The notes under the pieces were generated by a model. The model was not told the DNA's origin. It saw nothing but the letters and a program-made list of their open reading frames with translations, and searched no databases. Below are positions 20,404 through 30,179 of a DNA stretch of 64,000 bases, piece after piece. The stretch lies in the NCBI GenBank assembly GCA_031772625.1, contig CM062818.1:1276754277-1276818276 (forward strand), read 5' to 3'. This stretch comes from Pinus tabuliformis (taxonomy: Eukaryota; Streptophyta; Pinopsida; Pinales; Pinaceae). Position 1 is the stretch's first letter. Each line of letters opens with the position of its first letter. Made by a program: the position numbers and the translations under genes.

Positions 20404-23400
20404 CTACACCTGCTCCACCTGTAATAAAAAGGTAAATTGGTTCCTTGGGGTTTTTTTTTTTTTAATTGCAATGTCTTTTACAATTGCTTGTTGCTCTTTG
20501 TTCAAGATTCTTCTAAGTTTGTAATATTCATTGTTCTCCATTAAAAATGGATGGGCAGTAATTTGAAATCCAAGATTGATTTTTTTCTTCATTTCAAATT
20601 GTTTTGGAAATTGCAAGTCCGATTGCAAATCATATTCCTCATAATGGGAATTGTTCTCTTGGTTTTGCATATTCATTTCGTTAGTATTCAAAGAACTAAT
20701 TTGCTCATTTGTTGCAGTCTCTAAATCACCCCATGTTGGATTGATGTTATATGTAAATTTGGCTTCATTAACTTGAATTGTTTTTTCATGTAATGTATAT
20801 GCAGAGAGCCATGTAGGCAATTCTTGTTTCAATGTATCTTCACAATTTTCAAATGGCATATATAACAATAATTTCTCTCGACAAAAGTTTTCAATATCAT
20901 TGTGTTTGTTATATTTGACAAATCGTATAACATTTGGTTTTTTCCTTTTAGATATGGGTTTGCCATTTTTCTTGTAATTTGATACAAATTCTGCAAGGCA
21001 GATTTTGCTAATGGAACTTGGTCGTCCAATGTAGTAGTCAACAATGGAATGGCACATAACATCTTCTGAATCATCAGGTTCTTGTTTCAAAAGAATAGGC
21101 GGTTTAAGCATAAACGTGCGTTCATCAACTGGAGACGTGTTTACAAATATACATTCCCTTGAACTAGAACTCAATGGCAATGAAAGTGCTATATGCACTG
21201 CTTGTTGAGCTGACATTTGCTGTAGATTGAGTAATGTATTTCCAAGTTTACGAATCATTTGCATAGCATCAATTTCATCTTTCTGATGCTCTTTGCGTAT
21301 TCTTCTAAATGCATTTGTCATAGACTTGTCAATTTTGGTCATATATGAACTACAATATGATGCTGCAGCATATGCATTTAGCACAAATTGTGCATCTGTA
21401 TTTGCATTCCATAAAGCAGGGATACCGTTTGCAAAACTGTTATTCCAAATGTGAGAAGGTTTTCGTTTCAGGAAAATTGTTGGTTGCTTTATTGTATGTT
21501 GTAATAGTTCTATGTACTCATTTTGTAGTAGCCCTATTTCTAGGAGGAAATTGTCATGTGTTGTTGAATCATTGTAGTTTGTTTGCTCCAAGAATGCAAA
21601 AAACGATATTGATTTCTCTACGATTTTTTTATTTTCTGCATTGGTTGGTTCAATGATCATTGTTGATTTCATTGGTGGCATGGGGAAGTTGTATCTGCAA
21701 TTTGAATTTTTTCGCTTCTTACAACTTTTTGTATGGTGATGTTTATGCAATTTAGCAACATCTGGCTCCAAATGATCTGTATTACAAGTGATGTAATTGT
21801 CAAGAAACTTCTCAATTTCTGAGTTGCTTTCTTTTCCATATATTGGAGCATTCTCTATCCATAACAGTCCATGTTCATGTTCAGTTCCTCTATTTTGGAA
21901 TTCTGTTACGAAATAGTAATCAGATATTTTTCCAAAGAATGTAGTATCTTGAGATATCAATCGCTTTATAGCATTAATTCTATGTCTATAGTATTGGCTA
22001 CATGTGACTGGATATTTTCTTATAAGGTAGTCAATGTCATCATCTTCTAATATATCAATAGCATTTTTATTTGCTTTATTTCTAAACAATGTGACAAGTG
22101 TATCTACTAATGGTTTCCATCGATGTTCTGCACTTGTGAATGTCACAAAGAAAGTTGGAGGCCCCAGTTGTCGTATCATTGCAAATATGTTTTTCCTAAT
22201 TTGTTCCAAATGGTCAGAAGATATGCGAATGTTTTTGAAATCTATGTATCCAATGTCAGACTTCAATAACTTTTCCAAATTTGCTCGATACTTGACATCT
22301 TTTGCTAATATTTTCCTGCCTTTTAGTTGTCCTTTTCTTATTCGCACCCATATGCAAGAAAGCACTTTATCAATTATTATTCGCATTGTCTTGAAAAACA
22401 AATTTGTTGTATGATATTGGAAGTCACCACTTGCTTGTAACAATTCCCATTGTACAATTTTTTGGTAACTAAACCTATTTGTGATGTCATGATCACGTGC
22501 ATTGCCATAAAATAATGTTGGAAAGTTCATTTCTTCTGCATATTTGTCCTTGAAGATGCCTAATGGTCGTTGTCCTTCAGCAGGTGCCAATTCAATAATC
22601 TTGTCTTGCAGATCGTAGATGCGTTGTGATTCTATTAATCCATGCACCAATGTTTCAGTAGGTGTTTCATTATTTGCATCACTATCTGTATCACTTTCAT
22701 TGTCACTGTTTGAATTTTGTACAATGTATTCATTATTCTCTTGTAAAACATAGGCCCAATTCTCATTTATACAAATGTTGCTAGGTTTATAAAGACTTCT
22801 AGAACATAGTTCGTTCAATGCCTTCATGACAATAATCGGACGCACTTTACCTGTTTGGTATGCATTTTTGTATTGCAATCGTCTTTTCAATGCAACTGCA
22901 ATTGTCATTGTATCATTTAGATATTGTGGCAATGCTTTTTGCACAATGTCCATATGAACTGGTACATTGATGATTGATCCTGTTAAGCCAATTTGTGACC
23001 GTCTATGTCCCCATTGTCTGATTTGTGCAAATGCAATTCTCAATGACACAAGTCTTTCTTCTAGGTCTGAAATTATATTTACAGTTGGCAATGAAATGTT
23101 ACGTCTTATTTGTTCAGGTGTTGCAAATTGTGGTAGCTTTCCATTCTCGAGTGCTTTCTTGCAAGAAACACATATGTTTTCATTGATAAAGGTCCTATTG
23201 TTCAACGTCAAATTCATATGCTTTTCTTGCAAATCTATAGTGAAGAATCTAATATTTTTTGCAAAATGCAATTTGTTGCAAACTGCACATGTATTCCTAG
23301 GCATGTCTTCGACTTTTTCCATATAAATTTGTATTGCATTTTTCTTTCTTGACTTCTTATTAGAAAATGGTTTTTTGCATTTGTGTTTTGTACGTATGAA

Positions 23401-24387
23401 TTGCTTTAGCTTGTGATAATTCAGCCTACAATCCTTAGTTGGTTGCATTTGCTCTAAATGACATGCTATCTCAAATGCAATATTATTGCTAAAATGTACT
23501 TGAGATATACATTGCTCTTTTTCTAGTACATGCTCATGACGCAATTGATTACAAACATCATTTGCTTCCATGCACAATTGTTGAGAATTGTGAACATATT
23601 CTTGTATCATTGCATGGTAGTGAATATGTGATGTATTTGTCATGAATGACAAGATGTTAACAATATCATTGCATCTCGAATAAGCAGAACTGTAATTGAC
23701 AAAGTTATTAGTAACAGAGGACCATACTTGGATATTGACTTTGAATATGACAGATATCCATTGTAGACAAAATGGTCCGCCTTCCACTTGTCCTTTTTCA
23801 TATGGCATTGCCATATTTATCAGATATTGTTGCCAGTTGCTATTCATTGTATAGTGTATCGCATCAACTACTAGGTATTGCTCTAAACAATGCAATGCCT
23901 CTTGATTCTTATGCATAACTGCATTGCAAAAAGATTGCACAATATAAAGTCGCAAACACTCTGCATTGAATTCTGTGTCTACTAAATAGAAAATTGCATT
24001 AAAGAGACTGTCACCAAAATTAGATGTCACTTGCTTTGCAATTGTTAGTCCATTTAAAAGCATATTATTTGCAATGTGCATCCAATTGCTTTCAATATCT
24101 TTGCAAATAGGTGATAGGTAGATATTAGACTGGTTGCAAATGCAAATTGGAAACTTTTGGTAAACCAATGGTTCATAATGACCACTAACAAGATTTGCAT
24201 CGTGAAAGAGAATGCAATATGGAATTGCATTTTCATGTTGATTAAAGAGCAAATATCTCGTTTTTCTTGTCAATGACCAAACTGCAATTGATATATCTAG
24301 CCATTTAGCTAACCAACGTATGCAAAAGGTATCACCCCATAAACCTCGTTCAGACTCCTTTATATTTGTAGATGCAGAATAACGCAT
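20404..24387 (-). CDS. Helitron transposase, central part: OTU-like, DUF6570-like and HUH Rep domains
   Basis: This 1327-codon frame carries most of a Helitron transposase. Residues 1-75 finish a first OTU cysteine-protease domain (WGDTFCIRWLAKWLDISIAVW and catalytic-type GHYEPL at 69-74). Residues ~120-260 form a second OTU-like domain whose catalytic Cys is Ser (GDSLF, 125-129) but which keeps HIHYHAM. CxxC pairs at 367-370 and 406-409 and VNVPVHMDIVQKALP (474-487) match the DUF6570-type region of these proteins. The Rep motifs follow: FFVTFTSAEHRW (746-757), the HUH-type EHEHGLLW (836-843) and the paired tyrosines YCSSYMTK (1011-1018). An H/C-rich segment (881-898) precedes CRYNFP. In-frame upstream text continues past a TAA at 24451-24453. 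The frame ends shortly after an A13 run. Confidence 0.88.
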   Translation of the reverse strand: MRYSASTNIKESERGLWGDTFCIRWLAKWLDISIAVWSLTRKTRYLLFNQHENAIPYCILFHDANLVSGHYEPLVYQKFPICICNQSNIYLSPICKDIESNWMHIANNMLLNGLTIAKQVTSNFGDSLFNAIFYLVDTEFNAECLRLYIVQSFCNAVMHKNQEALHCLEQYLVVDAIHYTMNSNWQQYLINMAMPYEKGQVEGGPFCLQWISVIFKVNIQVWSSVTNNFVNYSSAYSRCNDIVNILSFMTNTSHIHYHAMIQEYVHNSQQLCMEANDVCNQLRHEHVLEKEQCISQVHFSNNIAFEIACHLEQMQPTKDCRLNYHKLKQFIRTKHKCKKPFSNKKSRKKNAIQIYMEKVEDMPRNTCAVCNKLHFAKNIRFFTIDLQEKHMNLTLNNRTFINENICVSCKKALENGKLPQFATPEQIRRNISLPTVNIISDLEERLVSLRIAFAQIRQWGHRRSQIGLTGSIINVPVHMDIVQKALPQYLNDTMTIAVALKRRLQYKNAYQTGKVRPIIVMKALNELCSRSLYKPSNICINENWAYVLQENNEYIVQNSNSDNESDTDSDANNETPTETLVHGLIESQRIYDLQDKIIELAPAEGQRPLGIFKDKYAEEMNFPTLFYGNARDHDITNRFSYQKIVQWELLQASGDFQYHTTNLFFKTMRIIIDKVLSCIWVRIRKGQLKGRKILAKDVKYRANLEKLLKSDIGYIDFKNIRISSDHLEQIRKNIFAMIRQLGPPTFFVTFTSAEHRWKPLVDTLVTLFRNKANKNAIDILEDDDIDYLIRKYPVTCSQYYRHRINAIKRLISQDTTFFGKISDYYFVTEFQNRGTEHEHGLLWIENAPIYGKESNSEIEKFLDNYITCNTDHLEPDVAKLHKHHHTKSCKKRKNSNCRYNFPMPPMKSTMIIEPTNAENKKIVEKSISFFAFLEQTNYNDSTTHDNFLLEIGLLQNEYIELLQHTIKQPTIFLKRKPSHIWNNSFANGIPALWNANTDAQFVLNAYAAASYCSSYMTKIDKSMTNAFRRIRKEHQKDEIDAMQMIRKLGNTLLNLQQMSAQQAVHIALSLPLSSSSRECIFVNTSPVDERTFMLKPPILLKQEPDDSEDVMCHSIVDYYIGRPSSISKICLAEFVSNYKKNGKPISKRKKPNVIRFVKYNKHNDIENFCREKLLLYMPFENCEDTLKQELPTWLSAYTLHEKTIQVNEAKFTYNINPTWGDLETATNEQISSLNTNEMNMQNQENNSHYEEYDLQSDLQFPKQFEMKKKINLGFQITAHPFLMENNEYYKLRRILNKEQQAIVKDIAIKKKKTPRNQFTFLLQVEQV
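20451..20463 (-). other. A13 homopolymer at the Rep/helicase frameshift
   Basis: Thirteen T on the plus strand (A13 in the gene). Rep reads AAA codons here and then diverges into TPRNQF and a stop. The helicase frame (NPKEPIYLF, then the Walker A) is reached only if the run length is changed by one added or two lost bases. This could be mutation, polymerase slippage on the transcript, or an assembly error in a homopolymer. Confidence 0.75.
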
Positions 24388-24450
24388 TTTATGAAGATAT
24401 GTACCAATATCATTAACACCATGTAACTCGTATAGGAACTCAGGTGCTAG

Positions 24451-24792
24451 TTAATATTGATATGACTGTATTGGTTCAACGTCATTGTTCTTTAAGCAAA
24501 AAAGAAAGTGGTCTATTAACCCATTTCGTAATTCATTTGAAGTATAACGAAAATGTAGAAGCATTTCGAATGAGTCAAATAGACAATCTCCTACAGTATA
24601 TGAAAATGCATTTAGTCTAAAAAGACCATTTCTTTTTAATATAATATCAATGTTCTCAGGCAAAATGCATTGCAATCTGAATTTGTAATTGTCAACATCT
24701 ATTATTTCTTCCATCATTTGCAATTGCTTACCAGAGTTGGCTTTTGCAATTGTCTTGTACAGCTTTGCAAAAAATATTAATGAAGTCAGCAA
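24451..24792 (-). CDS. Helitron transposase, N-terminal part: first OTU domain with catalytic Cys
   Basis: This 113-codon frame is in the same frame as the Rep ORF and is separated from it by a single TAA (24451-24453). After that stop the text LAPEFLYELHGVNDIGTYLH runs on without further stops into the Rep Met. The motif VGDCLFDSF (68-76) is the active-site Asp-Cys region of OTU-family cysteine proteases, which matches the His of GHYEPL in the next frame. OTU domains occur in Helentron-type elements of animals and some other eukaryotes. The stop makes this copy non-functional unless read through. The true start may lie upstream, possibly across an intron. Confidence 0.8.
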   Translation of the reverse strand: MLTSLIFFAKLYKTIAKANSGKQLQMMEEIIDVDNYKFRLQCILPENIDIILKRNGLFRLNAFSYTVGDCLFDSFEMLLHFRYTSNELRNGLIDHFLFCLKNNDVEPIQSYQY

Positions 24793-25384
24793 AAACTGAA
24801 CATGATTGTTTTGAACAAAATGTATGTATATTAAAAAAATAGGCTATTGCATTATCTTGGTAAACAAATATCAAATTTCTAGCAACAAGCCATATTTATA
24901 AATAACAAAGAAATTGGAAATGGAAACAATGCAAAGACATAATGAAAAAATGGAGCATAATTCTAAGAATATTTGTGCAAGTTAACAAAAGGGAACAATC
25001 GAAACACAAAATGAAGTTAACAAAAGGAAGCAATGGAAAGACAAAATGAACAAATGCAACACAACTTTAAGAATATTTCTGAAAGCTAACATCATTTTCA
25101 ATTGCATTTGTGAAATAAAATAACCATGAGGCTATTTATGAGTTTTACATAAGTGGTGCACCAATTCAACTGTCAAAATATAAAAAGTATCGTCTCTGAT
25201 TTGTGCTAGGTTGCAACTCCAACATATTCCAAGGTAAAAAGTTTCCTGCTATTCGGTATCAGACTATGGTTATACTATATGGATCTAAACAGAATTCAAG
25301 GATCAAGGAACCCAAACAAGGCATTGAGAACCAGATACGAGTAGTGCATAAGCGTACTTCCATAACGCTTCTCAACAAGATCCA
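24793..25384. other. region upstream of the transposase gene
   Basis: AT-rich, with a TATTTATAAATA stretch near 24891-24902 that could serve as a promoter element for the minus-strand gene, and a short internal repeat (AGTTAACAAAAGG(G/A)A(A/G)CAAT near 24979 and 25015). No gene is seen. The 5' terminus of the element could not be fixed. Confidence 0.35.
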
Positions 25385-25800
25385 TCATTATGGGATGCTG
25401 CAGGTATGATCCATATAAATGATGAACATGTAATATGTTCAAAGGACAGCTTTGGCAAACACAACAACAATCTGCCTAAGCAAATTGTCCCAAGACTGTT
25501 GGCAATTGTGGCACGTGAAAAAAGATGCCCAAAAATTACAGATCTTTGATGATTCACAAATTGTGGTGAATTGGATGAATGGAATAAATTCATTGGATTA
25601 TTATAAATTTCAACCTATATTTAAGGAGATTCAACTTGCTTGAACAGAGTATTTAACACATTATGTTTCAACATGTTTACAAAGACAGGAACATGGAAAT
25701 TGATGGACTGTCAAAAGCAAGATTACACTTGGTAGCATGAGCTTGGATCATTCAAGAGAGAGTGGAAGGAGAGCTCATGGAATGTCTTGACACACTTTTC
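25385..25800 (+). pseudogene. LINE-type RNase H domain relic
   Basis: Broken frames on the plus strand read AAGMIHINDEHVICSKDSFG, then KHNNNL, then LQIFDDSQIVVNWMNG and YYKFQPIFKEIQ, then HVYKDRNMEIDGLSKARLHL. This order and spacing is the RNase H fold at the C-terminus of plant LINE or related reverse transcriptases (GAGG...., E helix, FgDSklVi.w..g, and HvyReRN..AD.LSk.al.l). There are stops and frame changes and no reverse transcriptase part, so it is a dead fragment of opposite strand to the Helitron genes. Confidence 0.65.
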
Positions 25801-25830
25801 ATGTAATCATGGGATTGTTTAAATGTCAAT

Positions 25831-26230
25831 ATCTATATGTATATTTTTTTATGGCACTGTTTATGAACATATCTAGGACCTAATTTTTTATGAGACAAAA
25901 CTGGTTTCAAACCTGTGATGTATGTCAGAATGACCATGACAGGGCTGTCATATTGACATTTTTGAAAACTAGTTATGAAGCAACATATCTTCTCATCCAT
26001 ACTTTTATCACTTCCTATGCTTAAGCATATCTCTATATCTATATTTTTTTATGGGACTGTTTATGGACATATCTAGGAGCTAATTTCTTATGAGACAAAA
26101 TTGGCTTCAAAGCTGTGATATATGTTAGAATGACTATGATAGGGCTGTCATATTGACATTTTTGCAAACTGTTTATGAAGCAAGATATGTTCTTAGCAAT
26201 ACTTTTATCACTTCCTATGCTTAAGGATAT
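25831..26230. repeat. 200-bp tandem duplication
   Basis: Two adjacent copies, 25831-26030 and 26031-26230, share ATATTTTTTTATGG(C/G)ACTGTTTATG, GGGCTGTCATATTGACATTTTTG and TTTTATCACTTCCTATGCTTAAG. Similarity is about 88%. It follows the LINE relic directly and may be its duplicated 3' untranslated region. Confidence 0.75.
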
Positions 26231-26619
26231 CTGTGAAATGCAGAAACATATATAATAAATGTAATTTTGTTTTCATAATAAAATAATTTTTTCTCTCTGA
26301 GCAGAATAAGGTAGTTGAACATCATATCAGAACCAATCTGGTTATAACTAGCTAACATGAGATTTTAATCTAAGGTTTAAATAGACAAAATGTCTTGATA
26401 CATCATTATACAGAGCTAGTTGCATGCATTACCCAACTTCTACTTGTTGGGATCATCTCAAATAATATTATTGTTATGATTATAACAATTGATAATATTA
26501 ATATTAATATTAATGTAAACACAGAATAAACAATGACGATTCCAGATTTGAATTCCAATATAATTGAATGAGAGAAAAAATATAAATGACCGAATACAGC
26601 TTAAATATCTATATTTTTT
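26231..26619. other. no gene seen
   Basis: AT-rich, with a short AATATT-type microsatellite near 26490-26515. Nothing else is visible. Confidence 0.4.
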
Positions 26620-27114
26620 AAAACAATCACAGAGTAACTCGACTATAAATCTAGAGTAACTGAACCATAAACCTACACAATGCAAAAATTAAAAGCCTAA
26701 CAAATTCACAAAAAGCAATTAATAGAAAAATTGACAAAAAGCAATTAGTCGAATAACGCCGTACCTGGAACAAAGCCGAGCGTTCAAATTCCTTCTCGTC
26801 TAGACCATATTCATGCACAACAGAGCCTGTACCAAGAATCACAGCTTCACCTAGGTCATCTCGGCCCAAATGACAAGGAAGTCACATGGTGCTCGAAACT
26901 GACATTTACGGAAATTTCCATAAAACCCATGCAGGTAAGAGAAACCCTCAGTATCACGGAAAAGCTTATAATTTTCGCAAACAAAACATTTCATCCAATA
27001 TATAAACAACAACAAATGAACAACATCTAGTACCAATATAGCAAACCTTCAATTCAACACTTCTTAACAAAGCAAATGAACTTAACTCTAACTAAATGAA
27101 CTTAACAGAGTTGT

Positions 27115-27720
27115 TAATAAAGCAACCTTCCGTTCTAGGAGTAATATCAGAGTCGAATATTCATACATCCATAACAAAATTACAAATTTAAAGAAACATT
27201 ATGAACCAAAGTAAACATACACATAAATTATACGAGCGAAAAACCTTGAATACACACCTAAGATAGGAAACCGTGCAGTTACAAAACAGACTGCAATCTT
27301 CAATATTTTAACATTTCAAACAGTTCAAAAACCCCAATTTATTTAGATCTTCATGTGCAAAAACAGTTCAAACTACAAAAGACTGCCACTCAATCTGTAC
27401 CAAGAACCATAGCTTCACCCAGGTCGTCTCGGCCCAAATGATAAGGAAGTCACATGGTGGTCGAAACTGACATTTACGGAAATTTCCATAAAACCCATGC
27501 AGGTAAGAGAAACCCACAGTATCACGGCAGGCAGGAACCGCATTGTGTTTTCACCGCAGACAATACAACAAATACAAACGAAAAATCGCACAGATTGCAG
27601 AGCTAAACAACCAAGTAACAATAATAACCCAAAGGGCGCGAACAGGGTAAAACCCAAGCTGAGTAACTTTCCAGGATCTCGAGCAGGGACAGTTGTCTGC
27701 CGATAAGACCACCACAGCAC
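27115..27720 (-). repeat. partner of the inverted repeat at 10.5-11.04 kb
   Basis: Reading on the minus strand, this stretch matches 10500-11040 on the plus strand through AACTGTTTTTGCA(C/G)ATGAAG, TTGAACTGTTTGAAATGTTA, AATATTCGACTCTGATATTA and CTCCTAGAAC. The two copies therefore form a long inverted repeat around the 16-kb block that contains the Rep/helicase and RPA genes. Confidence 0.7.
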
Positions 27721-27899
27721 ATGCCGTAACCCAAGTTAATTGTAAATCAATCTGAATTTATTACCAAATCAATTGTATACTGTCTGATTCATACCAGCGT
27801 TACACATCCGCTTGGGAGTCACGGGACCACATGCCCTTCACCTCGAACGATGCAAAGCCCCCAATAAGACCCCAAAACCTTTCCACCCCCAAAACCTTG

Positions 27900-27995
27900 G
27901 TTCGACTTAGGTTATATGGTTCATATAATCAAAAATCACGTCGGTCAACCAACGGCCAGCGATCGATCGATCGCATATAGTCCCCGGCAGGGATC
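27900..27995. repeat. internal copy of the stem-loop terminus, broken
   Basis: CTTGGTTCGACTTAGGTTATAT, CGGTCAACC, GATCGATCGATCGCATATAG and TCCCCGGCAGGGA match the 30.2-30.33 kb end. The right arm of the hairpin is altered (GGGATCA) and the sequence continues into the neighbouring repeat instead of ending. It is a terminus trapped inside a later rearrangement. Confidence 0.55.
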
Positions 27996-28194
27996 ACGGA
28001 GTAACTCGACTATAAACCTAGAGTAACTGGACCATAAACCTACACAATGCAAAAATTAAAACCCTAACAAAATGACAAAAAGCAAGTAATACAAAAATTG
28101 ACAAAAAGAAATTAGTAGAATAACACCGTACCTGCAACGAAGCCGAGCGTTCGAATTCCTTCTCGTCTAGACCATATTCATGCACAAACCAGCC

Positions 28195-29990
28195 TGTGCC
28201 AGTACCATGAGAAAATGTGCAAATGACGAAATTGGTTAACGAAGTCTGCACACAAAACCCTCAGTATTCAACCAGAATTCCATTAACTTATAATGCTCAA
28301 ATAACCATGGACTGTTGCATGCAGGTAACAGAAACCCTCAGTATTTAACCAGAATGCCATTAACTTATAATGCAGTAGCCGAACTTAACCTCTAAACAAT
28401 ACAACCAAGAAACACAGCTTCACGCAGACATTTACCCAAATTTCCATAAAACCCATGCAACTAAGACAAACCCTCAGTATTCAACCAGAATGCCATTAAC
28501 TTATAATGCTCAAATAACTATGGACTCTTACATGCAGGTAACAGAAACCCTCAGTATTTAACCAGAATGCCATTAACTTATAATGCAGTAGCCGAACTTA
28601 ACCTCTAAACAATACAGTAGCCGAACTTACCAAAGCGACACCACACAGTCGAGGCATACAAGCCGGACCTGGAACAACAGAACCGCAACCAAACGTTTGC
28701 TATAGAGTTAACCGAGCAGGCAGGAACCGCATTGTGTTTTCACCGCAGACAATACAACAAATACAAAGGAAAAATCGCAGAGACCGTAGAGCTAAACAAC
28801 CAAGTAACAATAATAACCCAAATGCCATTAACTTATAATGCAGTAGCCGAACTTAACCTCTAAACAATACAACCAAGAATCACAGCTTCACGCAGACATT
28901 TACCGAAATTTCCATAAAACCCATGCAGCTAAGACAAACCCTCAGTATTCAACCAGAATGCCATTAACTTATAATGCTCAAATAACCATGGACTCTTGCA
29001 TGCAGGTAACAGAAACCCTCAGTATTTAACCAGAATGCCATTAACTTATAATGCAGTAGCCGAACTTAACCTCTAAACAATACAGTAGCCGAACTTACCA
29101 AAGCGACACCAGACAGTCGAGGCATACAAGCCGGACCTGGAACAACAGAACCGCAACCAAACGTTTGCTATACAGTTAACCGAGCAGGCAGGAACCGCAT
29201 TGTGTTTTCACCGCAGACAATACAACAAATACAAAGGAAAAACCGCAGAGACCGCACAGCTAAACAACCAAGTAACAATAATAACCCAAATGCCATTAAC
29301 TTATAATGCAGTAGCCCAACTTAACCTCTAAACAATACAACCAAGAATCACAGCTTCACGCAGACATTTACCGAAATTTCCATAAAACCCATGCAGCTAA
29401 GACAAACCCTCAGTATTCAACCAGAATGCCATTAACTTATAATGCTCAAATAACCATGGACTCTTGCATGCAGGTAACAGAAACCCTCAGTATTTAACCA
29501 GAATGCCATTAACTTATAATGCAGTAGCCAAACTTAACCTCTAAACAATACAGTAGCCGAACTTACCAAAGCGACACCAGACAGTCGAGGCATACAAGCC
29601 GGACCTGGAACAACAGAACCGCAACCAAACGTTTGCTATACAGTTAACCGAGCAGGCAGGAACCGCATTGTGTTTTCACCGCAGACAATACAACAAATAC
29701 AAAGGAAAAATCGCAGAGACCACAGAGCTAAACAACCAAGTAACAATAATAACCCAAAGGCCGCGAACAGGGTAAAACCCAAGCCGAGTAACTTTCCAGG
29801 ATCAAATAACCATGGACTCTTGCATGCAGGTAACAGAAACCCTCAGTATTTAACCAGAATGCCATACAGTAGCCGAACTTACCAAAGCCACACCAGACAG
29901 TCGAGGCATACAAGCCGGACCTGGAACAACAGAACCGCAACCAAACGTTTGCTATTCAGTTAACCGAGCAGGCAGGAACTCCACCGCAGA
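28195..29990. repeat. 468-bp tandem array
   Basis: GGACCTGGAACAACAGAACC recurs at 28664, 29133, 29601 and 29917. The spacing is 469 and 468 bp, then a shortened unit of 316 bp. Within each unit are ordered sub-blocks: CCGCATTGTGTTTTCACCGC, CCATTAACTTATAATGCAGT, CATTTACCGAAATTTCC, CTCAAATAACCATGGACTC, AAGCGACACCA(G/C)ACAG. Some sub-blocks appear twice per unit (higher-order structure). Units are nearly identical, so amplification is recent. No gene is encoded. Confidence 0.85.
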
Positions 29991-30179
29991 CGAAAAATCG
30001 CACAGACTGCAGAGCTAAACAAGCAAGTAACAATACTAACCCAAAGGCCGCGAAGACAGTAAAACCCAAGCCGAACTTTCCAGCATCTCGAGGAGGGACA
30101 GCTGGCCGCCGATCAGACCACCACAGCGCATGCCGACCACGTGCCCTTCACCTGCGCCACGTGCCCTTCACCTCGAACG

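Larger units (their letters stand above)
26620..28250 (-). repeat. duplicated block containing an unrecognised exon
   Basis: 26630-26830 and 27995-28200 are direct repeats about 1.36 kb apart (GAGTAACTCGACTATAAA, CACAATGCAAAAATTAAAA, AAGCCGAGCGTTC). Each holds a minus-strand exon ending at a CAG|GTAC donor. The first reads GRDDLGEAVILGTGSVV then HEYGLDEKEFERSALFQ. The second has HEYGLDEKEFERSASLQ. Both look like real protein sequence, conserved where the flanks are not, but I do not recognise the family. They are probably captured gene fragments. Confidence 0.5.

Noticed and set aside
22034..22414. 126-codon plus-strand frame opposite the Rep gene (and similar ones at 22967 and 21345)
   Set aside because: Shadow frames of the strongly supported minus-strand transposase gene.
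28195..29990. CRISPR-like array
   Set aside because: The units are 468-bp plant tandem repeats without short repeats and unique spacers, in a eukaryotic context.
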